Shown piece by piece: positions 5,928 through 13,037 of a stretch of 19,788 nucleotides of DNA. The notes under the pieces were generated by a model, which did no database searches, had not been told where the DNA came from, and worked only from the letters and a program-made list of their open reading frames with translations. The stretch is from positions 1-19,788 of the forward strand of contig JAZNBA010000041.1 in assembly GCA_045586785.1 (NCBI GenBank), read 5' to 3'. A program made the translations under genes and the position numbers. Each line of letters begins with the position of its first letter. Position 1 is the first letter of the stretch. Origin of the DNA: UMGS1002 sp045586785. GTDB taxonomy: Bacteria; Bacillota; Clostridia; Oscillospirales; CAG-272.

Positions 5928-6127
5928 GAAAAACGCAAACTCCGATTTGTCGCCAAACAAATTTCAGGTAATGATACGGATATTGCATCACATATACTCC
6001 AACCGGAATGGAATTTGCATTTTTACCAAATTCATTCGGTTGGAGTATATACCACGAAAAAGGGCATAATTCACCCTTTGAAAAAAGGAAGAATATCCCT
6101 ATCATTACATATGAAATTTGTTTGGCG
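5900..6127 (-). ncRNA. Predicted structured RNA: 177-base foldback plus terminator
   Basis: A large inverted repeat spans 5951-6127. Its outer stem is CGCCAAACAAATTTCA paired with TGAAATTTGTTTGGCG (16 bp, perfect), then GTAATGATA with TATCATTAC (9 bp), then GGATATT with AATATCC (7 bp), separated only by small bulges. Inside it is a second long hairpin (5992-6050): 24 bp with two bulged G residues around a 9-base loop. Next to that, a small AAAGGG/CCCTTT hairpin is mutually exclusive with CCTTT/AAAGG. A promoter at 6133-6161 puts the start point at the first base of the outer stem, and the terminator at 5900-5927 closes the unit at about 227 nucleotides. It could be a small RNA, a leader controlling the SLOG gene, or a MITE-like element. 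No known RNA class was recognised. Confidence 0.6.
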
Positions 6128-6132
6128 TTTAT

Positions 6133-6161
6133 ATTATAGCACAATATTTATATTTTGTAAA
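6133..6161 (-). promoter_or_regulatory. Promoter of the structured RNA and SLOG gene
   Basis: On the minus strand TTTACA (6161-6156), a 17-base spacer and TATAAT (6138-6133). Seven bases beyond the -10 is 6126, the base of the long stem. Confidence 0.75.
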
Positions 6162-6238
6162 CCCAAAAATGAGGATTGGTGAAATTCTATGTATTTATCA
6201 AAACATAATATGTTTCATAATCCGCAGTTATATCTTTA

Positions 6239-6267
6239 TTGACTTCTTCGCATTTTAGTGGTAAAAT
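6239..6267 (+). promoter_or_regulatory. Promoter for the histidine phosphatase
   Basis: TTGACT (6239-6244), a 17-base spacer and TAAAAT (6262-6267), about 33 bases before the ATG. It is divergent from the promoter at 6133-6161, and nothing else is evident in the space between. Confidence 0.7.
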
Positions 6268-6299
6268 ATTATCAACAAAACCCACCAAGGAGACACACA

Positions 6300-7043
6300 A
6301 TGTTACTTTTCTACATCCGTCACGGCGACCCGATATACAAGCCCGATCAGCTGACGCCGCTGGGACACAGACAGGCAGAATCGGTGGCAAAGCGGCTGGC
6401 TATGTACGGCATCGATGAGATATATTCTTCCACCTCCACCCGCGCCATGCAGACGGCACAGCCCACCTGTGAATACATGAAATTGGAGCTGAAAACGCTG
6501 GATTGGATGCACGAATCGCTTGCGAATAAAGAAATGAGTCTTCCTATCGACGAAAAATCCAGAACCTGGTGCTGGGCCCACCCAAAATACTCAAAAATAC
6601 TGGCGAGCCGCGCGGTTCGCGACATGGGCGACCGCTGGCATGAGCACCCCGAGCTGGCGCAGTTCAAACTGGGCGATTCCTGCCGCCGCGTGGGCGGCGA
6701 GCTTGACCGCTGGCTTGCGGGATTCGGTCTTGAGCATGACCGCGAGAGGGGGCTATACAAGGTCAACGCCGACGTAAAGGACAAGCGCATCGCGCTTTTT
6801 GCCCATGAGGGAGTTGGGAAAATATTCATGAGCGAGCTGCTTGATATTCCGTTTCCTTATTACGCGGCGCATTTTGACATGAAGCATTCGGGAATGACTG
6901 TCATCTCCTTCGATGAGGGCAGAGACGGAGATCTTGGCGGCTATGCCCGTGCGCGTGTGCTGACGCTGTCCAACGACTCGCATCTTTACCGCGACGGTCT
7001 GCCTACCAATCATACCAGCACTCGGTTAAGAGCAAAATATTAG
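6300..7043 (+). CDS. Histidine phosphatase family protein (phosphoglycerate-mutase-like)
   Basis: This 247-residue cytoplasmic enzyme belongs to the histidine phosphatase superfamily, where the first His of the RHG motif is phosphorylated during catalysis. FYIRHGDP gives R7, H8 and G9, and TPLGHRQAESVAKRL with IYSSTSTRAMQTAQ provides the conserved second Arg region. The second catalytic His is H169 in FAHEGVG. The substrate cannot be told from sequence. A long insert between residues 70 and 150 (WCWAHPKYS...) could form a substrate lid and separates it from small CobC-type members. The start at 6300 follows AAGGAG. An upstream in-frame codon at 6258 lies inside the promoter. It is a single-gene unit with its own promoter and terminator. 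Confidence 0.87.
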   Translation: MLLFYIRHGDPIYKPDQLTPLGHRQAESVAKRLAMYGIDEIYSSTSTRAMQTAQPTCEYMKLELKTLDWMHESLANKEMSLPIDEKSRTWCWAHPKYSKILASRAVRDMGDRWHEHPELAQFKLGDSCRRVGGELDRWLAGFGLEHDRERGLYKVNADVKDKRIALFAHEGVGKIFMSELLDIPFPYYAAHFDMKHSGMTVISFDEGRDGDLGGYARARVLTLSNDSHLYRDGLPTNHTSTRLRAKY

Positions 7044-7047
7044 AGAA

Positions 7048-7084
7048 ATAGGACTATGCCTCGGCATAGTCCTATGTGTTTTTT
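7048..7084 (+). terminator. Intrinsic terminator after the histidine phosphatase
   Basis: ATAGGACTATGCC and GGCATAGTCCTAT flank a 2-base turn in a perfect palindrome. A T run begins 5 bases later. It lies against the 3' end of the convergent GH43 gene. Confidence 0.85.
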
Positions 7085-8042
7085 ATATTTCACCCGCGGG
7101 AGGTGCTATAGGCGTTTCGTAGCCTACGGGCTTACCCATAACAGGGTATCCCGTTTCGTCAAACTCAACTCTTTGGATGTTGAAATAACGCGGCGCCCAT
7201 GTGACGGAGGGGTTTGTTTGCTTCATGCCGTGATATGCGCACCATACCTCGCTTTCATCGGGAGAGCGGAAGAATGAAGCGTGTCCCGGTCCGTATACTC
7301 CGTTTCCGTATACAAGCAACGGCTCGGGATGCTTTTTCCAGCTTTCGGCGTCTGTTATATCACCGCCCATGTATTCAAGAACGCCCAGCGCGTAATGGTC
7401 GGACCAGCATCCGTTGGCTGAATATATAATAAACAGTCTGCCGTGGCTTTCCAGGAAAAACGCGCCCTCAAGTATAGCGCGGTGACCGACGTAAGGCTCA
7501 ACAAGCTCCCATTCAAGCTCGGCGCGAGCTATGGTTTTGGCACTGCGGCAGGTGTACGGATCAACCATTTGTGCTATGTCCAGCACTTGACCGTATTCGC
7601 GGTGCACTTTGGAGTAGCATATGTACTGTGTGCCGTCGTGCGCGGTGTATACAGTGGGGTCGATACTGAAAACGTCTTTTGCAGGCATATTTTTGTATTC
7701 CCACTCTCCGAATGGATCAAAGGTGCGCGAGCCTACAATAAATACGCGCTTTTCGCCCGGCTCTTTTGTAATACGTCCGCTGGTGTATATGTACCAGAGA
7801 CCGTCGGGTCCGCGATGCATTTCGGGTGCCCAGATGTCGCCCCAGATGCCGTTTGTGCCGTCGGCGCGGTATAATATCTTGGATTCTCCGCTTTTCAGCA
7901 CCTCGGAGGCGTGCTTGTGTCTGAACAGCTCGAGGCGGTTGCCCTGAGTGTAGATGGCATAATAATACTTGGTTTCGGGGTCGTAGGTCATAAACGGATC
8001 GGGTGCATCTCCCGGGGAGATGGGGTTATAAAACAGTTGCAT
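7083..8042 (-). CDS. Glycoside hydrolase family 43 (arabinofuranosidase/xylosidase type)
   Basis: This 319-residue single-domain five-bladed beta-propeller enzyme should remove arabinose or xylose from plant-derived oligosaccharides by inversion. The three GH43 catalytic acids are visible: D15 in DAPDPFM (general base), D128 in SIDPTVY (pKa modulator) and E192 in LEGAFF (general acid). IWAPEMH (70-76) and GPGHASFF are further family signatures. There is no signal peptide or carbohydrate-binding module, so it probably acts in the cytoplasm on imported short oligosaccharides. The start at 8042 has a clear GGAGGA site. The specificity cannot be settled from sequence. No transporter or other sugar gene adjoins it. 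It is divergent from glutamine synthetase and convergent with the phosphatase. Confidence 0.9.
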   Translation of the reverse strand: MQLFYNPISPGDAPDPFMTYDPETKYYYAIYTQGNRLELFRHKHASEVLKSGESKILYRADGTNGIWGDIWAPEMHRGPDGLWYIYTSGRITKEPGEKRVFIVGSRTFDPFGEWEYKNMPAKDVFSIDPTVYTAHDGTQYICYSKVHREYGQVLDIAQMVDPYTCRSAKTIARAELEWELVEPYVGHRAILEGAFFLESHGRLFIIYSANGCWSDHYALGVLEYMGGDITDAESWKKHPEPLLVYGNGVYGPGHASFFRSPDESEVWCAYHGMKQTNPSVTWAPRYFNIQRVEFDETGYPVMGKPVGYETPIAPPAGEI

Positions 8043-8071
8043 AGCGTCCTCCTTTTATTATGATCAACACT

Positions 8072-8100
8072 ATTTTACCATATTAAAACCGCAACCGCAA
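8072..8100 (-). promoter_or_regulatory. Likely promoter for the GH43 gene
   Basis: On the minus strand TTGCGG (8100-8095), a 17-base spacer and TAAAAT (8077-8072), with TG at -15/-14 making an extended -10. TTGCGG is repeated directly next to the -35. Confidence 0.55.
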
Positions 8101-8140
8101 GCAAATGCATAAAAATGTCAAAAAAGTTTAAATATATTTA

Positions 8141-8178
8141 AAATAACTATTGTTATTTGTAAAAAAATAGTGTATTAT
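8141..8178 (+). promoter_or_regulatory. Likely promoter and operator of glutamine synthetase
   Basis: TTGTTA (8150-8155), a 17-base spacer and TATTAT (8173-8178). The palindrome AAATAAC/GTTATTT (8141-8158) overlaps the -35 and could be an operator. It does not fit the Bacillus GlnR/TnrA box, so any regulator is unknown. Confidence 0.5.
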
Positions 8179-8214
8179 ATTATACATAATTTTAAACATA
8201 TCGGAGGTTTTGCA

Positions 8215-9639
8215 ATGGGCAAGAGTGTAAAAGATATTTTGGATATGATACGCGAGAACGGTATCAAGATGGTTGATTTTAAGATGGTTGATATTAACGG
8301 TCAGTACCGCCACGTTACCATTCCCGCACAGAATTTTTCTGAGGATACCATGAAGAGCGGTATCGGCTTTGACGCGTCCAACTATGGCTATGCTGTGGTT
8401 GAAAAGAGTGACATGGTATTCATCCCCGATCCTGACACGGCGACAATTGACCCATTTTGTTCCATCCCCACATTGTCCATGACGGGCAACGCTATGATAA
8501 TCGACAGCCCCGAAAACAGACCTCTTCCTCAATATCCCCGCAACATTATCAAGGCTGCCGTCAAGTCCATGCGGGACAGCGGCATTGCCGACGCCATGTT
8601 CATTTTGCCCGAGTTTGAGTTTTATCTGTTCGACCGTGCCACCTGGCAGGTCAGCGGACGCGAGATAAGCGCCAACGTTGACGCAAAGCAGTCGTATTGG
8701 AACAGTGATACCGAGGGGCTCGGCGTGGTCGTTCCCAAACAGAAAAACTACCATATCGCAAAGCCCTTTGACATTTCCTACGAGTGCCGCAGTGAAATGT
8801 GTATGCATATGCAGGACGCAGGCATTGAGATAAACTATCATCATCCCGAGGTTGCCGCGTCGGGTCAGTTTGAGATCGAACCCCAGCTGGGCGAAGTCGT
8901 TCACATGGCTGACGCCACCATGATGATAAAATACATTATTCACAACACCGCGCTGAAGTACGGCAAGACTGCCACATTTATGCCCAAGCCTATTTACGGC
9001 GAGGCAGGCAGCGGTATGCACGTTCATATGTTGCTGATGAAGGACGGTAAGCCCGTGTTCTCGGACGATAACGGTTATGCTCACCTGTCCGAGACGGCTC
9101 ACTATTTTATGGGCGGTCTGCTCAAGCATATCGCGTCGCTGTGCGCGCTGACAAACCCCAGCACCAATTCCTTCAAGCGTCTGGTTCCCGGTTTTGAGGC
9201 ACCCGTAACCGTTGGCTACGCAACCTCCAACAGAAGCGCGGTCATTCGTATTCCCGCATACGCAAAATCGCCCGAAAAGCGCCGCTTCGAGCTTCGCAAC
9301 CCCGACGCTACCTGCAATCCTTACTTCTGCTACGCCGCAATTCTCATGGCAGGTCTTGACGGCGTCAAGAACAAGATCGATCCTCACGCAAACGGTTGGG
9401 GGCCTTACGACGTGAACCTTTACCATCTGCCGGAGGAGGAAAAGGCAAAGCTGCAGGGCCTGCCCACATCGCTTGACGCTGCCCTTGACGCGCTGGAGGC
9501 AGATCATGATTACCTCACCGCCGACGGTGTATTCCCCGAGGAGCTTATAAAGAATTTTGTTAAGACCAAGAGAGCAGAGTGTGCGGAAATGGCAAAGATC
9601 CCGCACCCCGCAGAGTACGATAAGTATTTCAATTTATAA
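8215..9639 (+). CDS. glnA: Type I glutamine synthetase
   Basis: This 474-residue dodecameric enzyme makes glutamine from glutamate, ammonia and ATP. The beta-grasp N-terminus contains GFDASN, equivalent to the D50 loop. The catalytic domain carries PEFEFYLFD (metal ligands), GSGMHVHM (metal and ATP) and NPSTNSFKRLVPGFEAP, then NRSAVIRIP (substrate loop). Near the C-terminus, NLYHLPEEE places Y403 where the adenylylated Tyr397 lies in Escherichia coli GlnA, and the following LEADHDYLTADGVF also resembles the I-beta type rather than the shorter I-alpha form usual in Bacillota. The start at 8215 follows GGAGG at the right distance. An upstream ATG at 8170 lies on the -10. No glnR, glnB or amtB is nearby, so it stands alone with its own promoter and terminator. 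Confidence 0.95.
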   Translation: MGKSVKDILDMIRENGIKMVDFKMVDINGQYRHVTIPAQNFSEDTMKSGIGFDASNYGYAVVEKSDMVFIPDPDTATIDPFCSIPTLSMTGNAMIIDSPENRPLPQYPRNIIKAAVKSMRDSGIADAMFILPEFEFYLFDRATWQVSGREISANVDAKQSYWNSDTEGLGVVVPKQKNYHIAKPFDISYECRSEMCMHMQDAGIEINYHHPEVAASGQFEIEPQLGEVVHMADATMMIKYIIHNTALKYGKTATFMPKPIYGEAGSGMHVHMLLMKDGKPVFSDDNGYAHLSETAHYFMGGLLKHIASLCALTNPSTNSFKRLVPGFEAPVTVGYATSNRSAVIRIPAYAKSPEKRRFELRNPDATCNPYFCYAAILMAGLDGVKNKIDPHANGWGPYDVNLYHLPEEEKAKLQGLPTSLDAALDALEADHDYLTADGVFPEELIKNFVKTKRAECAEMAKIPHPAEYDKYFNL

Positions 9640-9650
9640 AATAAAAACTC

Positions 9651-9678
9651 AATCGGCAGGGATATCTCTGCCGATTTT
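9651..9678 (+). terminator. Terminator after glutamine synthetase
   Basis: AATCGGCAG and CTGCCGATT flank an 8-base loop. The T run has only four bases, so some read-through into the methyltransferase gene is likely. Confidence 0.7.
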
Positions 9679-9710
9679 GCAACGTAAAATATATTTGTTA
9701 GGAGGCAAAA

Positions 9711-10469
9711 ATGGAATTCAGAAGGGTATTTGATACCATACCCGAGCAATTTGACAAGTACAGGCCGCGTTATTCGGCAGAACTGTTTGCTGATCTGATC
9801 AAATATGCAGAGATAGACTCCGAAAAAACCGTATTGGAGCTGGGGCCCGGCACAGGGCAGGCGACCGATCCCATACTTAATACAGGGTGTGATTATCACG
9901 CCATTGAGCTTGGCGAAAACTTGTATGAAATGATGAAGCGAAAGTACGGCAGATATCCAAATTTCAGCATCGAAAACGATGACTTCATAACACATGATTT
10001 TGGAGATCAGAAATTCGATATGATATACTCGGCGGCGAGCATACAATGGATTCCGGAGGATATCGCCTTTTCTAAGACATTTGACCTGCTCAAACCGGGT
10101 GGAACGCTGGCAATGATGCTCACCAAAGGCGACTACAAGACGCCAAATGAGCAGTTGTTCAATAAGATACAGCAGGTGTATTCCCAATATTTCAAGCCGG
10201 ATACCGCGTATATTCACGGTTCGTTCAAATACACAAACGCGCCGAATTACGGATATGTAGGTTTTGAAAAAAGGGAATTCTACGGAACGCGAGAATTCAC
10301 AGCAGATGAATATGTTGCGTTTTGCGGTACACATTGCGATCATATAGTTATCCCCGAGCCTTATAGGAGTAAATTTTTCAACGGACTCAGAGAGACGGTG
10401 CTTGCGGCAGGAAACAAGATAGTGTTCAATGACACATTTGTTTTGTACTTGGTCAAAAAACCGTTATAA
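9711..10469 (+). CDS. Class I SAM-dependent methyltransferase
   Basis: This 252-residue cytoplasmic protein has the Rossmann-like methyltransferase fold. Motif I is VLELGPGTGQAT (residues 41-52, the SAM-binding Gly loop). The acidic residue after strand 2 lies in AIELGENLY, motif II/post-I is FDMIYSAASIQWIPE and motif III is LKPGGTLAMM. The C-terminal third is the variable cap region that sets the substrate. It resembles the broad Methyltransf_11/UbiE-like group, and the methyl acceptor is unknown. AGGAGG lies 6 bases before the ATG. It follows glutamine synthetase after a weak terminator, and no separate good promoter is visible, so it may be partly co-transcribed. A strong hairpin ends it. 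Confidence 0.88.
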   Translation: MEFRRVFDTIPEQFDKYRPRYSAELFADLIKYAEIDSEKTVLELGPGTGQATDPILNTGCDYHAIELGENLYEMMKRKYGRYPNFSIENDDFITHDFGDQKFDMIYSAASIQWIPEDIAFSKTFDLLKPGGTLAMMLTKGDYKTPNEQLFNKIQQVYSQYFKPDTAYIHGSFKYTNAPNYGYVGFEKREFYGTREFTADEYVAFCGTHCDHIVIPEPYRSKFFNGLRETVLAAGNKIVFNDTFVLYLVKKPL

Positions 10470-10475
10470 ATAATA

Positions 10476-10516
10476 ATGCCCCTGACAGATTTGAGATCTG
10501 TCGGGGGCATATTTAG
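10476..10516. terminator. Bidirectional terminator between the methyltransferase and atpC
   Basis: ATGCCCCTGACAGAT pairs with ATCTGTCGGGGGCAT around a TTGAG loop. T-rich but interrupted tails lie on both sides. It probably ends both the methyltransferase transcript and the leftward ATP synthase operon. Confidence 0.75.
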
Positions 10517-10524
10517 TTTAATTA

Positions 10525-10779
10525 TTAATTCCATTCAAACTGCGTTGTCACCATGACGGCGCGGTTTTGCTTGACGGTCAGAATTCCGTCCGTGCAGTGC
10601 GCGCGGCGTTGCTCATGCTCGGTGACTATGCGCACGTTGCCCGAGCATCGCGCGCAATAATCGATGTGCCCTGCCATAATACAGACAGGACCGTTTGGCG
10701 TATCCGTCACAAGGCGTACAATATCGCTGTCAAACTCCGCGCCCCGCGGCGATACTATCTTAAAATGAAACTGCTTCAT
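10525..10779 (-). CDS. atpC: ATP synthase epsilon subunit, short form
   Basis: This is the last gene of the ATP synthase operon, starting 1 base after the atpD stop. The 84-residue protein matches the N-terminal beta-sandwich of F1 epsilon, which sits on the rotor and couples F1 to the c-ring: FHFKIVSPRGAEFDSDIVRL, then PNGPVCIMAGHIDY, then GILTVKQNRAVMVTT. The usual subunit has 130-140 residues, and the missing part is the C-terminal pair of helices that inhibits ATP hydrolysis. The stop is followed directly by A/T-rich sequence and the terminator, with no continuation of the helices visible. It is therefore a genuinely short form rather than a simple break. Cys-x-x-Cys (YCARC) in the middle is unusual. 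Confidence 0.85.
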   Translation of the reverse strand: MKQFHFKIVSPRGAEFDSDIVRLVTDTPNGPVCIMAGHIDYCARCSGNVRIVTEHEQRRAHCTDGILTVKQNRAVMVTTQFEWN

Positions 10780-10780
10780 A

Positions 10781-12181
10781 TCACGCCTCAGCTCCGCGCT
10801 TGGCTTTTTGCACAGCCTCGTCTATACTGCCGACAAACAAAAATGCGGACTCGGGCAGGTCGTCGTGCTTGCCGTCAAGTATCTCACGAAAACCGCGTAT
10901 TGTCTCCTTTATCGGCACGTATTTGCCGCGCATACCCGTGAATTGCTCTGCCACCGTAAAGGGCTGTGACAAAAATCTCTGCACCTTGCGGGCACGGCTG
11001 ACTGTCAGCTTGTCCTCGTCAGATAGCTCATCCATACCCATAATGGCGATAATATCCTGCAGCTCACGGTATCTTTGAAGCACCTGTTGTACACGGCGCG
11101 CTACGCTGTAGTGCTCGTCGCCTACTATATCGGGCGAGAGCATACGCGAGGTGGATTCAAGGGGATCCACCGCAGGGTAAATGCCCAGCGCAGCGATACT
11201 ACGGGACAGCACCGTTGTGGCGTCAAGGTGGGCAAATGTGGTGGCAGGGGCGGGGTCGGTCAGATCGTCGGCAGGCACGTAGACCGCCTGAACCGAGGTT
11301 ATTGAGCCTTTTTTGGTTGAGGTTATGCGCTCCTGCAGAGTACCCATTTCGTTTGCCAGCGTGGGCTGATAGCCAACCGCCGAGGGCATACGCCCAAGCA
11401 GCGCTGACACCTCGGCACCTGCCTGGGTGAAACGGTAGATGTTGTCAATAAAAAGCAGAACGTCCTGACCTTCCTTGTCGCGGAAATATTCCGCCATGGT
11501 AAGTCCCGAAAGGGCAACGCGCATACGCGCCCCGGGGGGCTCGTTCATTTGTCCGTAGACGAGCGCCGTCTTGGCGATAACGCCCGACTGCTTCATTTCG
11601 TTATACAGATCGTTGCCCTCGCGTGTGCGCTCGCCAACACCCGTGAACACCGAAATGCCGCCGTGCTGTGTGGCGATATTGTTGATAAGCTCCATAATAA
11701 GCACAGTCTTGCCAACGCCCGCGCCGCCGAAAAGTCCTATCTTTCCGCCCTTGGCGTAGGGCGCGATAAGGTCAACGACTTTTATGCCTGTTTCCAGAAT
11801 TTCGGAGGTGCTCATTTGCTCCGAATAGGGCGGGGGAGCGCGGTGTATGCTGTGTCGGTCACAGTCTGTTGGTGTTTCTCCGTCGTCGATGGCATCACCC
11901 AGCAGATTGAATATGCGCCCCAGCGTTTTTTTGCCGACGGGCACCTTGATGGGTGCGCCTGTGTCCACAGCCTCTATGCCGCGGGGCAAGCCGTCGGTGG
12001 AGGACATAGCAATGCAACGCACCGTGTCATCGCCCACCTGCGCCTCTACCTCGCAAACCAGCTTCTGACCGTTATAAAAAATTTCAACGGCGTTGAGCAG
12101 CTGAGGCAGATAGCCTTTTTCGAATTTTATATCAAGAACAGGTCCGATTATCTGCACGACCTTGCCTGTGTTTCTATCCAT
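10781..12181 (-). CDS. atpD: ATP synthase F1 beta subunit
   Basis: This 466-residue catalytic subunit of the F1 head makes or hydrolyses ATP. The Walker A loop GGAGVGKT lies at about residues 150-158, the Walker B region is LLFIDNIYRFTQAG, the catalytic Glu lies in GVGERTREGNDLY, and the DELSEED loop reads DELSDED near residues 380-386. Length and all motifs are normal for the family. The ATG at 12181 follows AAAGGG. An in-frame codon at 12214 lies within the end of atpG and is unlikely. It is 16 bases downstream of atpG and 1 base upstream of atpC. Confidence 0.97.
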   Translation of the reverse strand: MDRNTGKVVQIIGPVLDIKFEKGYLPQLLNAVEIFYNGQKLVCEVEAQVGDDTVRCIAMSSTDGLPRGIEAVDTGAPIKVPVGKKTLGRIFNLLGDAIDDGETPTDCDRHSIHRAPPPYSEQMSTSEILETGIKVVDLIAPYAKGGKIGLFGGAGVGKTVLIMELINNIATQHGGISVFTGVGERTREGNDLYNEMKQSGVIAKTALVYGQMNEPPGARMRVALSGLTMAEYFRDKEGQDVLLFIDNIYRFTQAGAEVSALLGRMPSAVGYQPTLANEMGTLQERITSTKKGSITSVQAVYVPADDLTDPAPATTFAHLDATTVLSRSIAALGIYPAVDPLESTSRMLSPDIVGDEHYSVARRVQQVLQRYRELQDIIAIMGMDELSDEDKLTVSRARKVQRFLSQPFTVAEQFTGMRGKYVPIKETIRGFREILDGKHDDLPESAFLFVGSIDEAVQKAKRGAEA

Positions 12182-12197
12182 TGAATTAAACCCTTTC

Positions 12198-13025
12198 TTA
12201 AAGCTCGCCCGCACCCGCGACGATCTCGGTTATTTCCCGGGTGATAACTGCCTGTCGGGCGCGATTGTAATTGAGTCTGAGCTCGTCGATCATGTGCTCT
12301 GCATTTTTGTTTGCGGAGTTCATTGCCATGCGTCGGGAAGCTGACTCTGCCGCCGCCGATTGACTGACAGCGCGGTATATCAAGCTGCCTGTGTATTGAG
12401 CGATAAGCGCGTCAAGCAGCTGTGACGGAGGTTCGTCGGTTACAATGCCGTATTTTTCGTCCTCATCCTTGATAGATGACAGCGGCAAAAGCGTCTGCCG
12501 TGTGGGTATCTGTGACAGAATTGACACAAAGCGTGTGTATATAAGCTCCACTCGGCTGAATTTTTGCGCCACGAAGCTGTCGCAGACGTATTTTGCCATA
12601 TCAATGCAATCCGCCATAGTTGTGTCAGATACATTTTTGCCGATGACAGATATTGTTTGTTTGCTGAAAAACTCAATAGCTTTTTTGCCAAACGGTATAA
12701 ATTCGGCGTCATTTTGCGTCGATACAATTCGAAGTACATTCGAATTAAAGCCCCCCGCAAGTCCGCGGTCACCCGCTATGACGATATATAGCACCTTGCC
12801 GCCGACCTGAGTGTTAAACCAAACGCTGCCGTCTGCGCTGACCGACCGCATAAGCGGTCTGATGGCGGCATCAAAAGCATCCGCAAGCACGTCCGCGCCT
12901 TCGGCAGACTCGCGTGCGCGGCGCAGCTTTGATGTGGCGACCAGCTCCATAGCGCGGGTTATCTGCATAGTGCTTCCGACGCTTTTTATGCGGGATCTTA
13001 TTTGATTCATTGAAACACCCGACAT
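12198..13025 (-). CDS. atpG: ATP synthase F1 gamma subunit
   Basis: This 275-residue central-stalk subunit rotates inside the alpha3beta3 head. The conserved N-terminal helix reads MNQIRSRIKSVGSTMQITRA, then MELVATSKLRRA, with the matching C-terminal helix ELRLNYNRARQAVITREITE near the end. The middle Rossmann-like part (VLYIVIAGDRGLAGGFNSNV) is normal. It is slightly shorter than typical (about 285). ATG 13025 is chosen because AGGAG lies upstream, overlapping the atpA stop. A second ATG at 13010 would match the family start equally well but lacks its own site. Confidence 0.96.
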   Translation of the reverse strand: MSGVSMNQIRSRIKSVGSTMQITRAMELVATSKLRRARESAEGADVLADAFDAAIRPLMRSVSADGSVWFNTQVGGKVLYIVIAGDRGLAGGFNSNVLRIVSTQNDAEFIPFGKKAIEFFSKQTISVIGKNVSDTTMADCIDMAKYVCDSFVAQKFSRVELIYTRFVSILSQIPTRQTLLPLSSIKDEDEKYGIVTDEPPSQLLDALIAQYTGSLIYRAVSQSAAAESASRRMAMNSANKNAEHMIDELRLNYNRARQAVITREITEIVAGAGEL

Positions 13026-13037
13026 AATAACGCTCCT

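Noticed and set aside
5951..6127. Retron msr-msd RNA
   Set aside because: The closing stem plus long hairpin is similar in shape, but no reverse transcriptase gene lies anywhere in the window and no conserved branch-site context was recognised.
5884..6144. N-terminal extension of the SLOG gene by up to 87 residues
   Set aside because: The open frame runs through the terminator and both arms of the foldback, and starts at the -10 element. The SLOG fold begins only at residue 1 of the shorter form, which has a proper ribosome binding site.
8102..8170. GlnR/TnrA operator before glutamine synthetase
   Set aside because: Sequences such as TGTCAAAAAAG are A/T-rich look-alikes. The spaced TGTNA...TNACA halves are not both present.
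8128..9606. A 492-codon open frame on the minus strand opposite glutamine synthetase
   Set aside because: It mirrors the codon pattern of the well-supported glnA gene, has no family resemblance and lacks a good ribosome binding site.
9510..10343. A 277-codon minus-strand frame opposite the methyltransferase gene
   Set aside because: It is an antisense shadow spanning parts of two real genes and a terminator, with no recognisable domain.
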